64,000 nucleotides of DNA. Source: Pseudomonas petrae. Lineage in GTDB: Bacteria > Pseudomonadota > Gammaproteobacteria > Pseudomonadales > Pseudomonadaceae. Position 1 is the stretch's first letter; each line of letters opens with the position of its first letter. The notes under the pieces were generated by a model. That model saw only the letters and a list, made by a program, of their open reading frames with translations, did not search any database and was not told the origin of the DNA. Below are positions 36,501 through 44,885 of this stretch, one piece after another. Location of the stretch: assembly GCF_021728295.1 (NCBI RefSeq), contig NZ_JAKJXE010000001.1:372001-436000 (forward strand), read 5' to 3'. Both the position numbers and the translations under genes were made by a program.

Positions 36501-36978
36501 GCGTTCATGGCCGGGTCAGGGCAGCGTGTTCAGCGTCACGGTACCGCTGGCGCCCGCCTTGCCGACGCCGGCCGCTGCGCCGACCGAACCTGTGCGGGCC
36601 GCGCTGAACGGCACGCAGATTCTGTGCGTCGACAACGAAGACAGCATCCTGATCGGCATGAACAGCCTGCTGAGCCGCTGGGGGTGTCAGGTCTGGACTG
36701 CGCGCAATCGCGAGGAATGCCAGGCCCTGCTCAACGACGGCATTCGCCCGCACCTGGCCTTGGTGGATTACCACCTGGACCACGGCGAAATCGGCACCGA
36801 ACTGATGGCCTGGCTGCGTACGCAACTGGGTGAGCCCGTTCCCGGTGTGGTCATCAGCGCCGACGGCCGCCCGGAGCTGATCGCCCAAGTACACGCCGCC
36901 GGCCTCGAATACCTGGCCAAACCGGTGAAGCCCGCAGCGCTGCGCGCGTTGTTGAGTCGGCATGTACGGTTGGGTTGA
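33505..36978 (+). CDS. Hybrid sensor histidine kinase with SLC5 transporter domain
   Basis: 1,157 residues. The first 500 or so form a 13-helix sodium:solute symporter-like domain, as in CbrA. A PAS domain (about 640-750) and a coiled coil ('LEQRVAERTRELSQLNTALSE') follow. HisKA has phospho-acceptor His806 in 'AVSHDLMQPMNAARL'. HATPase shows 'NFLTNAFRYAKG', 'DRGPGIP' and 'GLGLGLAI'. The receiver has phospho-acceptor Asp1088 in 'LALVDYHLD' and Lys in 'LAKPVKP'. Known for relatives: sensing linked to solute uptake. The ligand and the partner regulator are not encoded next to it. A similar hybrid kinase exists in P. aeruginosa near rdgC. Confidence 0.94.
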   Translation: MSLSSGLIAAVALAYMAIMFAIAFYGDRRSTPLPPRLRAWVYSLSLAVYCTSWTFFGSVGQAAEQLWSFLPIYLGPILLMLLAPWVLQKMVLISKQENITSIADFIAARYGKSQTLAVVVALICLIGVLPYIALQLKGIVLGVNILIGAGADATGTRAQDTALIVSLVLALFTIVFGTRNLDATEHHRGMVLAIAFESLVKLFAFMAVGAFVTFGLYDGVDDLFNQAMLAPRLEEYWKETVNWPSMVVQTGVAMMAIICLPRQFHVTVVENIEPQDLRLAKWVFPAYLLLAAVFVVPIALAGQMLLPASVLPDSFVISVPLAHAHPALAMLAFIGGASAATGMVIVASVALSTMVSNDMLLPWLLRRKTAERPFEVFRHWMLSVRRVSIVVILLLAYVSYRLLGSTANLATIGQIAFAAIAQLMPAMIGALYWKPANRRGVFAGLAAGVFIWFYMLVLPIIAHSMGWSLSSFPLLAWLHSNPFNLPISPLTQGVVLSMLGNLALFVWVSLLSRTRVSEHWQAGRFIGQELQARPNNRSLLAVQIEDLLKLSARFVGEERAQQSFIRFAYRQGKGFNPNQNANGDWIAHTERLLAGVLGTSSTRAVVKAAIEGRDMQLEDVVRIADEASEVLQFNRALLQGAIENITQGISVVDQSLRLVAWNARYLELFSYPEGLISVGRPIADIIRYNAERGLLGPGEAEVHVARRLHWMRQGRAHTSERLFPNGQVIELIGNPMPGGGFVMSFTDITAFREAEHALKGANESLEQRVAERTRELSQLNTALSEAKAHAEAANQSKTRFLAAVSHDLMQPMNAARLFSAALQHNDDNVPAEAKQLIQHLDSSLRSAEDLISDLLDISRLENGKFTPTITPFALNNLFETLGAEFKALAQEQGLDFRVRGNNLRVASDAKLLRRVLQNFLTNAFRYAKGPILLGVRRRNGQLSLEVWDRGPGIPEDKRQVIFEEFKRLDSHQTRAEKGLGLGLAIADGLCRVLGHSLEVRSWPGQGSVFSVTVPLAPALPTPAAAPTEPVRAALNGTQILCVDNEDSILIGMNSLLSRWGCQVWTARNREECQALLNDGIRPHLALVDYHLDHGEIGTELMAWLRTQLGEPVPGVVISADGRPELIAQVHAAGLEYLAKPVKPAALRALLSRHVRLG

Positions 36979-37025
36979 GGCGAGGCTGAGCCCGCAGTGA
37001 TGCGCCGAACTATGTATCGCCGTGC

Positions 37026-37650
37026 GCAGATTCCGCGCCAAACAACGATCCGAGCAGGAGCGTGGCTTGTCCCGCGATCGGCTGCGCAGCAGTCGTGAAA
37101 CCCGACGCCCCGGTTACGCCTGACACACCGCGTGCACCGGTTTGCTGCCGCTTCGCGCCAGATCGCGGGCAAGCGCGCTCCTACAGTTTCCGCAGCGTTC
37201 CAAGAGCTTCGCAATAGACGACGAACCAGGCCTGACCATGCGCAGATTCCGCGCCTAGCTACGATCAGTGTAGGAGCGTGGCTTGTCCCGCGATCGGCTG
37301 CGCAGCAGTCCGTCAAACCCGACGCCTCGGTAATGCCTGACACACCCCATGCACCGGTCTGCTGCCGCTGCGCGCCAGATCGCGGGACAAGCGCGCTCCT
37401 ACAGTTTCCGCAGCGTTCCAACAGCTTCGCAATAGACGACGAACCAGGCCTGACCATGCGTAGATTCCGCGCCAAACAACGATCCGAGTAGGAGCGTGGC
37501 TTGTCCCGCGATCGGCTGCGCAGCAGTCGTGAAACCCGACGCCCCGGTAATGCCTGACACACCCCATGCACCGGTCTGCTGCCGCTGCGCGCCAGATCGC
37601 GGGACAAGCCACGCTCTTACCGTTTCATCCGCAGCGTCCCAAGCATTCGC
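37026..37650. repeat. Three tandem copies of a roughly 216-bp REP module
   Basis: A unit beginning 'G(C/T)AGATTCCGCGCC' recurs at 37026, 37242 and 37460 (periods 216 and 218). Each contains a REP doublet: 'AGGAGCGTGGCTTGTCCCGC' at left and a matching inverted arm at right, with the interior also seen at 16177 and 16393. Copies 1 and 2 end with the 'CAAGCGCGCTCCTAC' arm, copy 3 with 'CAAGCCACGCTCTTAC'. There is no gene in this interval. Confidence 0.9.
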
Positions 37651-37667
37651 CGCAGGGGTGGACGGTT

Positions 37668-38522
37668 TTACTCAACCTTCCTGAACACAAACACCAACCC
37701 CACCACAATCAGCACCATCCCCAGCAAACTCAACAGCGCGAGGCGGTTGCCGTAGATCAGGTAGTCCATGATCGCGGTGACGCCGGGCACCAGGTAAAAC
37801 AGGCTGGTGACGTTGACCAGATTGCCTTGGGCGATCAGGCGATAGAGCAGAAACGTCGCCAGCACCGACACCACCAGCCCCATGTACAGCACCGGCACGT
37901 AGAAGCCGACGCTGTGCTCGAAATGAAAGGGCTGAAAGGGCACGAACACCGCACACACCACCGTCCCCGCAAGGTATTGCACCGGCAACGTGCCGAGGGG
38001 GTTGTCGGTGATACGCTTCTGCATGATCGAGCCACCGGTCATGCCCAACATGCCGAGCACGCCGAACGCCATGCCGGCGAGCGATCCGCCGTCGCCGATG
38101 CCTTGCCAGACCACCAGCACCAGACCCGCCAGCCCCAGACTCAGGCCGAACATGCGCGACGCCGAGCGGCTGCGTTCGACCAGCACGGCCGTCAAAATCG
38201 GTTGCACGCCCATGATCGTGGCCATGACGCCGGGCGCGACTTTCAGGTCCAGCGCCAGCAGGTAGCAGATCTGATACGCCCCCAGCAGCACCGCCCCCGT
38301 CATCAACGCAAAGCCCATCGATGCCCGCGTGGTGGGTAGCTTGTAACCCAGGGCCGGAATCAGGATTGCCAGCGCTGCAAGCGCCAGCAGAAAACGGAAC
38401 AGCAGAAACGCAAACGGCGACGCGTGGGTCAGGCCCCACTTGGAAACAATCGCGCCGCTGCTCCAGAGCAGGACGAAAAGCGTCGTCGTGGCCATCGAGG
38501 CCAAGGCTTTATTAGCGAACAT
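37668..38522 (-). CDS. EamA-family (DMT) transporter
   Basis: 284 residues with ten predicted helices in two EamA halves ('FVLLWSSGAIVSKWGLTHASP' in the first; 'SLFYLVPGVTAIMDYLIYGNRL' in the second). The family exports metabolites, amino acids or drugs; substrate unknown. The upstream gap of about 400 bp contains no obvious partner gene. Confidence 0.92.
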   Translation of the reverse strand: MFANKALASMATTTLFVLLWSSGAIVSKWGLTHASPFAFLLFRFLLALAALAILIPALGYKLPTTRASMGFALMTGAVLLGAYQICYLLALDLKVAPGVMATIMGVQPILTAVLVERSRSASRMFGLSLGLAGLVLVVWQGIGDGGSLAGMAFGVLGMLGMTGGSIMQKRITDNPLGTLPVQYLAGTVVCAVFVPFQPFHFEHSVGFYVPVLYMGLVVSVLATFLLYRLIAQGNLVNVTSLFYLVPGVTAIMDYLIYGNRLALLSLLGMVLIVVGLVFVFRKVE

Positions 38523-38919
38523 GAGTCACCTGTGATTCAGACAAAATCGGACCCGGCATTCACCGGATTCACGGATGTTTTGCGGGCGTTTGCAGGCCTG
38601 GACCGACAGCGTTGAGGCAGTCGATCAGCCGAGCACAACGACACCTGGCGGTGCGACGGCGCACACGACAGGGCTGTTCACAGGTGGGGGTGGCGGGTAA
38701 CGCGTGATGAAGGCGATTTGCATGCAACCGCGCGGTTCAGCGACAGCACAGGCTGTGGCACGGAACGCGAAATGTAGGCTGGATGCAGGCATCGTGCTCG
38801 TCTTCTCAAGGAGGAATGACTCAGTGCTGCATCATGTTGCAACACAGAGGTCGACTATAAACAGCCGACGAGGTCTCGCGCAACAGCGTTTTGGACGTCG
38901 GCCAATTTGAACGGACGAT
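38523..38919. other. Non-coding stretch between oprD-like and EamA genes
   Basis: About 400 bp with no supported gene. A perfect AAGGAGGA precedes an ATG at 38816 that opens only a 14-codon frame ending at 38860. I cannot tell whether that is meaningful. No REP element or strong hairpin is seen. Confidence 0.5.
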
Positions 38920-40242
38920 TCAGTCCAGCAGGTTCAGCGGATACTGCACCACGATATACAAGCGGTCGATATCGTCGCCCCCCTGAGCGTCGTTACCCCG
39001 ATGCGAAACATGGGACACGTCGAACGACAGGTTTTTGGCCGGTCCCGACTGAACGACGTATTTCAGGTCGATGTCGCGCTCCCAGTGACGTCCGTCCTTG
39101 CCCTGAATCGGCTGATAACGTCCGGTGACGTCATCCAACGGCTCATACACCGCGCCCCGTGGCGCATGGGTGCCATCAATGCCGCTGCCGCGCACATAGC
39201 GGGTCATGAACGTGAGGCCGGGAATGCCAAGGGCAGCGAACGAAAGGTCGTAGCGCGCCTGCCATGACTGCTCGTGCGCGCCGTTGAAGTCGGCGTATTT
39301 GATCGAGTTGGCCAGATAGATCGAGTCGCCCCCCACAAAGTCGAACGGCGTGTCGCCGTCGATCTTCTGCCAACCAAGGGAGAATCCCTGAGGACCAACG
39401 CTGTACTTCGCCAGCAGGCTGTAAGCGGTGTTATTCAGCGCGCCTGCCTGTGCGTCGCCCTGATCCAGGGTGCGGTAGAGATTGCCGTCCAGCAAAAACG
39501 AACTGTTGTCCGACAGCACGCTCAAGTGATGCAGGTTGGTGTAGTACTGCCGCCAGGTGTCAGTGAGCTGTGAGGCGTACACCGAGCCGCCGAATGGGGA
39601 ATCGCCAGTGGTCTCGACGCCCACCAGACTCAGCGACGAACCGCGGGTGCTGGCACCGTAACCATCGAAATCGCCTTTGGCTGTCGAAGCGTTTTCGTTC
39701 TTGAAGGCGGTAAAGTGCCCGGCCACCAGCTTCAGGCCATCGATGTCGCGGCTGTCGAGATAAAAGCCCGTGGCGTACTCCGGTTGCAGACGCTTGTCGC
39801 CGGTATCGAGCACGGGGGTTTCCACTTCCATTTCGCCAAACTTCAGCGTGGTCTTTGAAATCCTCAGTTTGAGCGCGCCGCCCGCATCGGAATAATCGTC
39901 GGCAGCTCGCCCGTCATCGCCCAGCGGCAACAGTCCGGTTCCGGCCCGTCCCTTTCCGCTGTCGAGTTTCAGGCCGTAGAACGCATGCGCATCGACGCCG
40001 AACCCGACAGTGCCTTGGGTGAACCCCGATTGCAGATTGGCGATGAACCCCTGCGCCCACTCCTGGCGGTAACTCTGCCCGGAGTGCCCTGTGCGGTAGT
40101 CGTTATCCAGATAAAAGTTGCGCGCCAGCACATTCAGCGAGGTATCGGCGAGAAAACCATGTTCCTCTTCGGCAGTGGCCGCCATCACGTTGCTGGAGCA
40201 CGAGAGTAACGCGAGGGACAACAGGGATTTTAGGCTTGCCAT
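38920..40242 (-). CDS. OprD-family outer membrane porin
   Basis: 440 residues from the ATG at 40242, giving a signal peptide ('MASLKSLLSLALLSCSSNVMAA'); the longer frame would mask it. 'FLADTSLNVLARNFYLDNDYR' and 'EWAQGFIANLQSGFTQGTVGFGVDAHAFYG' are the hallmark N-terminal OprD segments, and 'RDIDLKYVVQSG' and 'DRLYIVVQYPL' mark the last strands. An 18-strand channel for small carboxylates or amino acids is expected; the specific substrate is not predictable. Confidence 0.94.
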   Translation of the reverse strand: MASLKSLLSLALLSCSSNVMAATAEEEHGFLADTSLNVLARNFYLDNDYRTGHSGQSYRQEWAQGFIANLQSGFTQGTVGFGVDAHAFYGLKLDSGKGRAGTGLLPLGDDGRAADDYSDAGGALKLRISKTTLKFGEMEVETPVLDTGDKRLQPEYATGFYLDSRDIDGLKLVAGHFTAFKNENASTAKGDFDGYGASTRGSSLSLVGVETTGDSPFGGSVYASQLTDTWRQYYTNLHHLSVLSDNSSFLLDGNLYRTLDQGDAQAGALNNTAYSLLAKYSVGPQGFSLGWQKIDGDTPFDFVGGDSIYLANSIKYADFNGAHEQSWQARYDLSFAALGIPGLTFMTRYVRGSGIDGTHAPRGAVYEPLDDVTGRYQPIQGKDGRHWERDIDLKYVVQSGPAKNLSFDVSHVSHRGNDAQGGDDIDRLYIVVQYPLNLLD

Positions 40243-40373
40243 GGATCTGCCTTCTTCAAAGTGTTCCTGGCAAAAAGGCGCGATGACGCAACCAGGAGCG
40301 CTCAATGGTCGGCGCAGGGTGGTTCGCGAGATTGAATGGGCGTGCTATTAGCCGTGATTGGCCGTACGCCAGA

Positions 40374-40410
40374 AACAAAAAAGCGCCGCTGCACAAGGTG
40401 CAGCGGCGCC
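40374..40410 (-). terminator. Terminator of lpxO
   Basis: GCGCCGCTGCAC and GTGCAGCGGCGC form a 12-bp perfect stem with a 3-nt loop. On the minus strand TTTTTTG follows. It lies 18 bases past the lpxO stop. Confidence 0.92.
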
Positions 40411-40427
40411 TGGATAACTGCGGGTAT

Positions 40428-41366
40428 TCAGCCGAACAGCCAGTAGCCCAGCAGCGTCAGCACGATCACTGCCAGCACCGGACGCAAGATGCGATAGGCC
40501 TTGGGGTTGGCGCGTTTGAACTGCTTGACCTTGCCGCTGAAGCTGTTGCTGAACCGCTTGCTGAACGCATACGCCTGATTGATCCCGCCGACACGTTCGT
40601 CATCGGTGTTCTGCGGTGCGGTGGCACGGCCCAGAAACGCGCTGACGCGGCGGTTGACGGCGATCATGAAACGATTGCTCAGCGGCCGCTCGATGTCGCA
40701 GAACAGAATCACGCGGGTGACGTCGGTTTCGTTCTTGACCCAGTGCACGTAGGTTTCATCGAACATCACGTCGTCACCGTCGCGCCAGGCGTACACCTGA
40801 CCGTCGACAAAGATGCGGCAATCGTCGGAGTTCGGCGTCGACAAGCCCAAGTGATAACGCAAGGAGCCGGCGAACGGGTCGCGGTGCGGGTTCAAGTGGC
40901 TGCCGCCGGGCAACAGGGCGAACATCGCGCCTTTGACGTTGGGAATACGGCTGACCAGTTCCACCGTCTTGGGGCACAACGCCTCGGCGGACGGCAGCGG
41001 CTTGTCGTACCACTTCAGGTAGAACCGCTTCCAGCCTTTCTTGAAGAACGAACCGAAACCCGCGTCGTTGTCCTTGGCGGCGGCACGGATATAGCCTTCG
41101 TCGAACAGGTGCATGGCTTCGTCGCGGATAGTTTCCCAGTTGTCGCGCAGCACATCGAGTTCGGGAAACTTGCTGCGGTCCAGATACGGCTTGGACGGCA
41201 CGCTGGAGAACAGGTACATCAAGGCGTTGTAGGGGGCGAACAGTGCGGAGTGATTCACGAACTGGCGCAATACCGGCAAACGCGCCTTGCCGCGCAGATG
41301 CACGTACAGCGTGCTGCCGACAAACAGCAGCAGAATCGCCGCTTTGACAGCAAAAGAAAGGGTCAT
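40428..41366 (-). CDS. lpxO: Lipid A 2-hydroxylase LpxO
   Basis: 312 residues. Iron- and 2-oxoglutarate-dependent oxygenase of the aspartyl/asparaginyl beta-hydroxylase family, which hydroxylates a secondary acyl chain of lipid A at the inner membrane. The N-terminal helix 'AAILLLFVGSTLYVHLRG' and the C-terminal helix 'LAVIVLTLLGYWLFG' anchor it. The iron ligands are His161 and Asp163 in 'NPHRDPF' and His208 in 'DETYVHWV'. Downstream of cysK on the same strand, separated by about 160 bp, and closed by a strong terminator. Confidence 0.93.
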   Translation of the reverse strand: MTLSFAVKAAILLLFVGSTLYVHLRGKARLPVLRQFVNHSALFAPYNALMYLFSSVPSKPYLDRSKFPELDVLRDNWETIRDEAMHLFDEGYIRAAAKDNDAGFGSFFKKGWKRFYLKWYDKPLPSAEALCPKTVELVSRIPNVKGAMFALLPGGSHLNPHRDPFAGSLRYHLGLSTPNSDDCRIFVDGQVYAWRDGDDVMFDETYVHWVKNETDVTRVILFCDIERPLSNRFMIAVNRRVSAFLGRATAPQNTDDERVGGINQAYAFSKRFSNSFSGKVKQFKRANPKAYRILRPVLAVIVLTLLGYWLFG

Positions 41367-41524
41367 GAAACTCTCCTTGGAACAGGGCCGAACCGCGCGG
41401 CCCGAAGCTTACGCTGCTGAAACCGCCGCCGGATGACCTGGGACAATCTTCCGGCGGGTTTCGAATGGCGGCCATCATAAGCTTTAGTCCGCCGGGTACA
41501 AAGCCGAAGCGGCGGCGGATACGA

Positions 41525-42499
41525 CTATTGCGTCAGCTCGCGTTCAGTAAACAGGTCGCTAAAGAGCATGCTCGACAGGTAGCGCTCACCCGAATCCGGC
41601 AGTACCACCACAATGGTCTTGCCCTGCATTTCCGGCTTCTCGGCCAGTCGCACCGCTGCGTGCATCGCCGCGCCGCAGGAGATACCGCAAAGAATCCCCT
41701 CCTCCTGCATCAGGCGCAGGGCCATGGCCTTGGCTTCTTCATCACTGACCAGCTCGACGCGGTCGACAATCGAGAGGTCGAGGTTCTTCGGGATGAAACC
41801 CGCGCCAATGCCCTGAATCTTGTGCGGGCTGGGTTTGATCTCTTCGCCGGCCATCGCCTGGGTGATGATCGGCGAGCCCATGGGTTCTACGGCCACCGAG
41901 ATAATCGGCTTGCCCATGGCGTGTTTGATGTAGCGCGAGACGCCGGTGATCGTGCCGCCGGTGCCGACGCCGGCGACCAGCACGTCAATGGCGCCGTCGG
42001 TGTCGTTCCAGATTTCCGGGCCGGTGGTCTTCTCGTGAATGGCCGGGTTGGCCGGGTTTTCGAACTGCGCCGGCATGAAATAGGTGGCGGGGTCACTGGC
42101 GAGCAGCTCCTCGGCCTTGGCGATGGAGCCTTTCATGCCCAGCGCCGGCTCGGTCAGCACCAGTTCGGCGCCCAGGGCCTTGAGCACCTTGCGTCGCTCT
42201 ATACTCATCGAGGCCGGCATGGTCAGGGTCAGCTTGTAGCCACGGGCCGCGGCGACGAACGCAAGGCCGATGCCGGTATTGCCGGAGGTGGGTTCGACAA
42301 TGGTCATGCCGGGCTTGAGTTTGCCGCTGCTTTCGGCGTCCCAGATCATGTTCGCGCCGATCCGGCACTTGACGGAATACCCCGGATTACGCCCTTCGAT
42401 CTTGGCCAGGATGGTGACCCCGCGCGGCGCGATTCGGTTGATCTGCACCAGTGGCGTGTTGCCGATGGAATGGGCGTTATCTGCGTAAATACGGCTCAT
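41525..42499 (-). CDS. cysK: Cysteine synthase A
   Basis: 324 residues. PLP-dependent O-acetylserine sulfhydrylase. The PLP lysine is Lys44 in '[11 protein letters not shown]'. The substrate loop is '[13 protein letters not shown]', the phosphate-binding loop '[16 protein letters not shown]', and 'GISCGAA' follows. Length and motifs fit CysK better than CysM. Final step of cysteine synthesis. Confidence 0.95.
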   Translation of the reverse strand: MSRIYADNAHSIGNTPLVQINRIAPRGVTILAKIEGRNPGYSVKCRIGANMIWDAESSGKLKPGMTIVEPTSGNTGIGLAFVAAARGYKLTLTMPASMSIERRKVLKALGAELVLTEPALGMKGSIAKAEELLASDPATYFMPAQFENPANPAIHEKTTGPEIWNDTDGAIDVLVAGVGTGGTITGVSRYIKHAMGKPIISVAVEPMGSPIITQAMAGEEIKPSPHKIQGIGAGFIPKNLDLSIVDRVELVSDEEAKAMALRLMQEEGILCGISCGAAMHAAVRLAEKPEMQGKTIVVVLPDSGERYLSSMLFSDLFTERELTQ

Positions 42500-42625
42500 G
42501 ACCGGGTCCTTGTGCAGGTTTGGAAAAGCTCAAAGCGTATGCCTTGAGCCGGTGCAACGTCCAGTCGAAGCGAACCGATCACATTGCCAGCAGTCAACAA
42601 AACTACGTCACTGGAGGGTGGAGAC

Positions 42626-43699
42626 ATGAAACGTCGTTACAGCTGGCCGTTATGGACGATTGTTGGCTTGGTCGTGTTGCTGATCGCAGTCCATATCGCG
42701 CTGCCGTATGTGGTGCGCAATTACCTCAATGAAAAACTCGCCGACATGGGCGACTACCGCGGTCAGGTCACTGATGTGGACTTGGCCCTGTGGCGCGGGG
42801 CGTACCGCATCAACGGGCTGAAAATCGTCAAGGTCGACGGCAAGGTGCCGGTGCCGCTGCTGGATGCGCCGGTCATTGACCTCGCCGTCGGCTGGCATTC
42901 GCTTTGGTACGACCATGCCGTGGTCGCCGAGGTCGCGTTTGTCAGTCCCGAACTCAACTTCGTCGACGGTGGCCCGGACAAGGGCCAATCCCAGACCGGT
43001 GCGGGTACTGACTGGCGCGCTCAGTTAAACAAGCTGCTGCCGATCACCCTGAACGAGCTGCGCATTCAGGACGGCAAGATCACCTTCAGTAATTTCAACT
43101 CCACGCCGAAAGTGAAAATCGATGCCGACAATATCAACGCAAGCATCTACAACCTGACCAACGTCGAGGACAAAGCCGGCAAGCGCGATGCCCGCTTCGA
43201 GGGCAAGGCCATGCTGTTGGGGCACGCGCCACTGGAAAGCACCGCGACGTTCGACCCGTTCAGCCTGGAGGACTTCGACTTCAAGCTGCGCGCGACCGGT
43301 ATCCAGCTCAAACGCCTGAACGACTTCGCGTCGGCGTACGGCAAATTCGACTTCAACGCGGGCGACGGCGATGTAGTCATCGAAGCCCAGGCCACCAACG
43401 GACAGCTCAGTGGCTACATCAAGCCCCTGCTGCGTAACGTCGATGTATTTGACTGGCAGCAGGACGTCGAGAACCAGAACAAAGGCTTCTTCCGCTCGAT
43501 CTGGGAAGCCGTGGTCGGCGGCAGCGAAACGGTGCTAAAGAACCAGGTGAAGAACCAGTTCGCCACCCGCGTGGAACTCAGCGGCAGTGTTCACAAGCAG
43601 GACATCAGTGCGTTCGAAGCGTTTTTGCAGATCCTGCGTAATGCCTTCGTGAAGGCGTTCAACACGCGCTATGACAGCGGCAAGAGCGAGGCGAAATAA
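42626..43699 (+). CDS. DUF748-like envelope protein
   Basis: 357 residues from the ATG at 42626 (GTGGAG upstream). One N-terminal membrane anchor ('WTIVGLVVLLIAVHIALPYVV') is followed by a large AsmA-like periplasmic part: 'NEKLADMGDYRGQVTDVDLALWRGAYRI', 'TFSNFNSTPKVKIDADNINAS' and 'LKRLNDFASAYGKFDF'. Family members are thought to act in outer membrane lipid or envelope maintenance; no precise role can be given. Divergent from cysK and followed by a REP hairpin. Confidence 0.85.
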   Translation: MKRRYSWPLWTIVGLVVLLIAVHIALPYVVRNYLNEKLADMGDYRGQVTDVDLALWRGAYRINGLKIVKVDGKVPVPLLDAPVIDLAVGWHSLWYDHAVVAEVAFVSPELNFVDGGPDKGQSQTGAGTDWRAQLNKLLPITLNELRIQDGKITFSNFNSTPKVKIDADNINASIYNLTNVEDKAGKRDARFEGKAMLLGHAPLESTATFDPFSLEDFDFKLRATGIQLKRLNDFASAYGKFDFNAGDGDVVIEAQATNGQLSGYIKPLLRNVDVFDWQQDVENQNKGFFRSIWEAVVGGSETVLKNQVKNQFATRVELSGSVHKQDISAFEAFLQILRNAFVKAFNTRYDSGKSEAK

Positions 43700-43716
43700 G
43701 CCAGCCACTGTCACTG

Positions 43717-43935
43717 TGTAGGAGCGCGCTTGCCCGCGAAGGCGTTCTGCCTGTGAGGAATCGATTGCCTGACATGCCGCCTTCGCGGGCAAGGTGGAGC
43801 GCCACCCCGGTCGCTCCTACAGTTGATCGTGGCAGGACCGAAGATGCGCGTTGGATGCAGGATCTGTGGAGCGAGTTTGCTCGCGAAGCGTTGTGTCAGC
43901 GATCGATCAACGCGGACACAACGCCATTGCGAGCC
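43717..43935. repeat. REP elements after the DUF748 gene
   Basis: Inverted REP pair 43717-43821 ('TGTAGGAGCGCGCTTGCCCG' at left, complement at right), then a second degenerate pair (43863-43935, 'GGAGCGAGTTTGCTCGCGAAG' type). They fill the gap between convergent genes. Confidence 0.8.
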
Positions 43936-43938
43936 AGC

Positions 43939-44460
43939 TCACTCGTCATCTTTCCCGGTCGCCTTATCGACGCCATAGGCCGCGCGCTTCTCGGCCAGCA
44001 ACACGCCGTTGCCTGACTGATTCTGCAACGCATCCCACCCCAGACACGCCAGCGCCAACGTGCGCGGTGCGGCCTCGCTGCCGTTGGTGTAGCGGGTGAT
44101 GCTGCGCGTGCTGACGCCTAGTGCTTCGGCCGCCATGGCCAGCGGCAAACCGGTGCGCGCGCGCCAGCCAATGAATATCCGTGTGTTCTCGTCGGTGGCG
44201 GCCTGCGCCTTCGCGTCCAGGTAAAGGGTGTCGGCGCCGATCTGGATGTCGGCCTCGGCCCACTCAACGGTCCAGCCGTCATCGCCGATCTGCGCCTGCT
44301 TGAAAACGTTCGGATCCCTGAGCGGTTGCAGCCCTGGAAATGCAGCGATGTCGCCGCTCAGGTCGAGGACGTATTTTACGTCGTTGATGAACGTCAGCGC
44401 CAATTGTTGATGAGCCAGCGCCTCTACGGTTTTGAGGCGTGGACGTTTCATGGATGCCAT
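43939..44460 (-). CDS. DUF2442 protein with C-terminal HTH, antitoxin-like
   Basis: About 173 residues from the ATG at 44460, which has GGAGGA nine bases upstream; an ATG at 44451 overlapping the previous stop (ATGA) is an alternative. The N-terminal part is DUF2442 ('MKRPRLKTVEALAHQQLALTF', 'YVLDLSGDI'). The C-terminal part is an XRE-like helix-turn-helix ('PLAMAAEALGVSTRSITRYTNG'). The gene follows a DUF4160 gene with overlap. DUF4160/DUF2442 pairs are regarded as candidate toxin-antitoxin modules; the HTH points to this member as regulator. Toxicity is not shown. Confidence 0.8.
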   Translation of the reverse strand: MASMKRPRLKTVEALAHQQLALTFINDVKYVLDLSGDIAAFPGLQPLRDPNVFKQAQIGDDGWTVEWAEADIQIGADTLYLDAKAQAATDENTRIFIGWRARTGLPLAMAAEALGVSTRSITRYTNGSEAAPRTLALACLGWDALQNQSGNGVLLAEKRAAYGVDKATGKDDE

Positions 44461-44678
44461 CGTTTCCATTCCTCCAGCAATTCTGTTTGGTGGGCCCTTA
44501 CCCATTCGAGCGCCTCCCTGAGTACGGCGGCCGGTGCGTGGCCGAGCATGGGTTCAACCAACTGCAGGCAGATCAACACATCCAGCCCGCCACCGGTCAA
44601 GTGCACGTGGGGCGGCAGGTGATCCTTTTCCCGCAGTTGAATTCTGTATTTGTCCCTGAATCTGTATTTGGTCGACAT
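44448..44678 (-). CDS. DUF4160 protein, partner of the DUF2442-HTH gene
   Basis: 76 residues. A longer frame reaches 44714, but the promoter at 44686-44714 places the transcript start almost on the ATG at 44678, so this start is preferred and the mRNA would be nearly leaderless. The family core is visible ('YRFRDKYRIQLREKDHLPPHVHL'). The small beta-strand-rich fold is followed by a C-terminal helix with 'EWVRAHQTELLEEWKRW'. The 3' end overlaps the DUF2442-HTH start. Biochemical function of DUF4160 is unknown. Confidence 0.8.
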   Translation of the reverse strand: MSTKYRFRDKYRIQLREKDHLPPHVHLTGGGLDVLICLQLVEPMLGHAPAAVLREALEWVRAHQTELLEEWKRWHP

Positions 44679-44685
44679 GGAAAAT

Positions 44686-44714
44686 AAGGTATCGCTATTT
44701 TGGCGATACCTCAA
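44686..44714 (-). promoter_or_regulatory. Promoter with overlapping operator for the DUF4160 unit
   Basis: -35 TTGAGG (44709-44714) and -10 TACCTT (44686-44691) have 17-bp spacing. A perfect 9-bp inverted repeat AGGTATCGC-N7-GCGATACCT (44687-44711) covers almost the whole promoter. A bound repressor would block polymerase; the encoded HTH protein is the obvious candidate. Confidence 0.65.
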
Positions 44715-44782
44715 CGGCAGTTACAATTTTCTGCCCGGTCAGACCGTGACGCCCCATTCAGATACTGAATAAAGCGTCTGCG

Positions 44783-44812
44783 TTCACAGTCGCGCGGGCT
44801 GCGCGGTATAGT
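44783..44812 (+). promoter_or_regulatory. Possible sigma-70 promoter of the moxR gene
   Basis: TTCACA and TATAGT with 18-bp spacing, about 70 bp upstream of the AAA ATPase start. A palindrome ATTCAG-ATA-CTGAAT lies just upstream (44756-44770). Confidence 0.4.
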
Positions 44813-44885
44813 CGCTGCATTCTTTGCGCCCTATCTTGCGCGGTTCAGGCCACGGGTCTGTCCGCCTTGTTCGAGGATTTTCCCG

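Noticed and set aside
37026..37650. CRISPR-like array from the regular repeat spacing
   Set aside because: Units are over 200 bp, the intervals are repeats themselves, and there are no short unique spacers or cas genes.
38816..38860. 14-codon frame with a perfect AAGGAGGA before its ATG
   Set aside because: It could be a leader peptide, but there is no gene on that strand close downstream and no attenuator-like structure, so I do not call it.
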